This document shows positions 5,204 through 7,198 of a DNA stretch of 7,198 bases, one piece after another. The DNA lies in contig JAEEGW010000189.1 of assembly GCA_016280525.1 (NCBI GenBank), positions 1 through 7,198 of the forward strand, written 5' to 3'. Under the pieces are notes generated by a model. The model was given only the letters and a program-made list of their open reading frames with translations, was not told where the DNA came from and did not search any database. The position numbers and the translations under genes are program-made. Each line of letters starts with the position of its first letter. Within the stretch, counting starts at the first letter, position 1. The DNA comes from Clostridiales bacterium. GTDB lineage: Bacteria > Bacillota > Clostridia > Oscillospirales > CAG-272.

Positions 5204-5232
5204 TTGACAAACGTTAGTATAAATGATATAAT
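5204..5232 (+). promoter_or_regulatory. Perfect consensus extended -10 sigma-A promoter
   Basis: TTGACA (5204-5209), a 17-bp spacer and TATAAT (5227-5232) match the vegetative consensus at every position. TG at 5224-5225 supplies the extended -10 element. Start of transcription is expected near 5239. The -35 lies inside the palindrome GTCAATGTTGAC (5197-5208), which overlaps the candidate leftward -35. Confidence 0.9.
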
Positions 5233-5263
5233 GATAAAAATACTTTAAAGAAGGGATCCTTGG

Positions 5264-7198
5264 ATGAAAAAAGCACTGTGTTTCTTATGTCTTTTGCTTT
5301 CCGCCGTGCTGCTTTTGCCTGCGATAACGGGCACAGTTTCCGCCGCGGACATAAAGACGGGGACAGTACCGAAAACCTATCTGCCGAAAAACGCGAAGCC
5401 CGAGCTTCAGGTAATAGAATTCGATTTTTCCGAGCAGATGATGAGCTCCTACGTAAGAAACGGAAATTTAGCGATAGGGAACAGAGGCTCCATGAACGTG
5501 GAGAGCGGGACGCTGCGCAATTCGTCGGCACAGCCCATGTCGTTCGGCTCGGGAGTTTTCGTCGGTGATGATTACGGGCGCTCCGAAGGATACGTCAGCT
5601 TTGATATGCAGGTCGTATCCGGCACGATCTCGCTCGGCGTGCGTATGACGAAAGCCGGACAGTACAGCGACGGCCGCGGTATCTGGTTCTGCTTTGACGG
5701 CACGGAAAACGTGACCGTACGCGAAAGAGACACCGGCGCGGAAGCGACGGTCGCAGCGGGCGTAAAAACATCCGATTCAGTGAAAGTCAGATTTGAAGAA
5801 AAGCTCGATCAGATGCTGCTTTCGCTCAACGGCGAGACGGTAATAAAAGCCGCGCTTGAAAACGGCTATCTCACGGTTTACGATAAAGCCGGCAAAGAAG
5901 TCATATCGAAAGACGGCTACGGGCTTTACGACTCCGGCTATTTTGCCGTTTGTTTTGACGGCGGCACGGACGGATATATAGACGATCTGGAATTTACAAA
6001 CTACAAAGTCGACCAGAGTTTGCCGGCAGCGGCTGACAGACAGATAGACTACACGACGTGGACGGCGTCGGACGACCTGTCAAGGATCGTTGCGTCAAAT
6101 AACGAGGCGGGCGACCCGAAAGACGAAAAATACGTCGGTCTGTTCTATTTTCTGTGCTGGGTCGGCGCTGGCGTACACGTTCAGGATAATACGAGCCTTT
6201 ATCTTGACTTAGGCAAGCAGGACCTCAAAAAATATTTGCAGAACAACGGCGGGGAAGCGTACTGGTCCGAGCCGTATTTCGGCTATTACATAAACACGGA
6301 TACGTGGGTATACAGAAAACACGCCTATATGCTTGAGGCGGCGGGCGTTGATTTCATATTCCTTGACGTTTCAAACGGCGTGACGTTTGACAAAGGCCAT
6401 CTCGCGCTGTTCGACACGTGGCTCAAAATCAGAGAAGAGGGCGGAATGACGCCGCAGATCTGCTTCTTCTGCGGAGATAATACGGGCACGTTCCAGAAGG
6501 ATATAGATCATTTGAAAAAGACGGTCTACGCGCCGCAGAATTATGATAAATATAAAGAGCTGTTCTTTATGTGGGACGGCAAGCCGCTCATTTTCGGCAA
6601 CACGAACGGCATAAAAGAGGAATACGCACAGTGGCTGTCCGATTTTACCGTGCGCGGCAACTGGGCGTGGTGCGATAAGGACAACTACTGGAGCTGGCTG
6701 CAGGATTACAGATACGACGAAAAAAAGGATACGTATTCTCTCGTTGACGGCGGCAAAGGAAGAGACGCGGACGGCAATTTTGAAGAGCTGGCCGTATGCT
6801 TAGGTCATCATCCCGCGTCAAGCAAGGGCAGAAGCTACGTAAACGGCGTGGAACCGAATACGAAAAAAAGCGATTTCAATTTCAGCCTTGAAGGCGTGGG
6901 AGAGGGCAAGTGCTTTGAATTCCAGTTCAACGCGGCGATAAGCTTTGACCCGACGGTTATGCTCATAACCGGCTGGAACGAGTGGATAGCCGGCTGCGAC
7001 CATAACAGCTCAAATAAATATTTCGCGCAGACTTCCGTTAAGGGATATATGTATATAGACCAGTTCAACCCGGAATTTTCCCGCGACGCGGAGCCCATGC
7101 GCCTGCGCGACGGCGTCGGTTTCGGCGACAACTACTACTATCAGATGTGCGATTATATAAGAAAATTCAAGGGCATAGGCAAGACCACGGAGGCGAGC
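5264..7198 (+). CDS. Secreted glycoside-hydrolase-like protein (3' partial)
   Basis: The frame is open for 645 codons to the window edge, so the C-terminus is missing. A Sec signal peptide is clear: MKKA, a hydrophobic stretch (about 5-21) and a Val-Ser-Ala cleavage motif at 25-27, indicating export. Residues about 48-247 look like a concanavalin-type beta-sandwich (FDGTENVTV; GYFAVCFDGGTDGYIDDLEF), perhaps carbohydrate binding. Residues about 289-605 resemble GH71/GH99-like alpha/beta-barrel proteins: VGLFYFLCW (291-299), YWSEPYFGYYI (333-343), WVYRKHAYMLEAAGVDFIFLD (348-368) and ITGWNEW (568-574). Asp368 and Glu573 are candidate catalytic acids by position only. Weak AAGGGA at 5251-5256 precedes the ATG by 7 nt. 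Export and barrel type suggest polysaccharide breakdown outside the cell; the substrate is unknown. Confidence 0.85.
   Translation, partial: MKKALCFLCLLLSAVLLLPAITGTVSAADIKTGTVPKTYLPKNAKPELQVIEFDFSEQMMSSYVRNGNLAIGNRGSMNVESGTLRNSSAQPMSFGSGVFVGDDYGRSEGYVSFDMQVVSGTISLGVRMTKAGQYSDGRGIWFCFDGTENVTVRERDTGAEATVAAGVKTSDSVKVRFEEKLDQMLLSLNGETVIKAALENGYLTVYDKAGKEVISKDGYGLYDSGYFAVCFDGGTDGYIDDLEFTNYKVDQSLPAAADRQIDYTTWTASDDLSRIVASNNEAGDPKDEKYVGLFYFLCWVGAGVHVQDNTSLYLDLGKQDLKKYLQNNGGEAYWSEPYFGYYINTDTWVYRKHAYMLEAAGVDFIFLDVSNGVTFDKGHLALFDTWLKIREEGGMTPQICFFCGDNTGTFQKDIDHLKKTVYAPQNYDKYKELFFMWDGKPLIFGNTNGIKEEYAQWLSDFTVRGNWAWCDKDNYWSWLQDYRYDEKKDTYSLVDGGKGRDADGNFEELAVCLGHHPASSKGRSYVNGVEPNTKKSDFNFSLEGVGEGKCFEFQFNAAISFDPTVMLITGWNEWIAGCDHNSSNKYFAQTSVKGYMYIDQFNPEFSRDAEPMRLRDGVGFGDNYYYQMCDYIRKFKGIGKTTEAS

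Noticed and set aside
5260..5568. Rightward frame from a TTG at 5260
   Set aside because: It overlaps the signal-peptide gene in another frame, and the frame from 5264 stays open to the window end with clear domain motifs.
6818..7131. Leftward frames antisense to the secreted protein
   Set aside because: They lie wholly inside a well-supported gene, have no ribosome binding site or recognisable motif, and follow its codon shadow.

Overview
The window looks like chromosomal DNA from an uncultured, probably anaerobic member of the Clostridia (Firmicutes). This is inferred from a clostridial-type Rex repressor, a DnaD/DnaB-like plus DnaC/DnaI-like helicase-loading pair, strong GGAGG ribosome binding sites, heavy use of ATA for isoleucine in every gene, and GTAGGGGCG-type intergenic palindromes. 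No transposase, phage gene, tRNA or rRNA was seen.

Layout: 1-303 is non-coding and dense with symmetry. It holds a 12-bp inverted repeat enclosing a GTGGAATTCCAC palindrome, a cluster of DnaA-box-like nonamers, an AT-rich stretch with a direct and an inverted repeat, a likely sigma-A promoter, and a Rex-operator-like site at the predicted transcription start. From 304 to 4154 four genes run rightward with a 4-nt overlap, a 2-nt gap and a 13-nt gap: an isocitrate dehydrogenase-type enzyme, Rex, a DnaD/DnaB-like primosome protein and an AAA+ helicase loader. They look like one transcriptional unit joining a dehydrogenase, a sensor of NADH/NAD+ and the replicative helicase-loading machinery.

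Positions 4155-4648 are non-coding. First comes an array of four related palindromes, two of them inside a 44-bp tandem duplication. Then follows a short purine-rich AT tract, and then a GC-rich, hairpin-rich block containing a clear rho-independent terminator. A leftward gene of uncertain function (4649-5149, GTG start) follows. It is divergent from a rightward gene beginning at 5264 that has a perfect consensus extended -10 promoter. That gene encodes a secreted protein with a beta-sandwich-like N-terminal region and a glycoside-hydrolase-like barrel. It is open to the right edge of the window, so its C-terminus is missing.

The most interesting reading is that the first operon may connect redox state (Rex and the dehydrogenase) with replication initiation (DnaA-like boxes upstream, helicase loader downstream). 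The gene order and motifs are seen directly; the regulatory link is inference.
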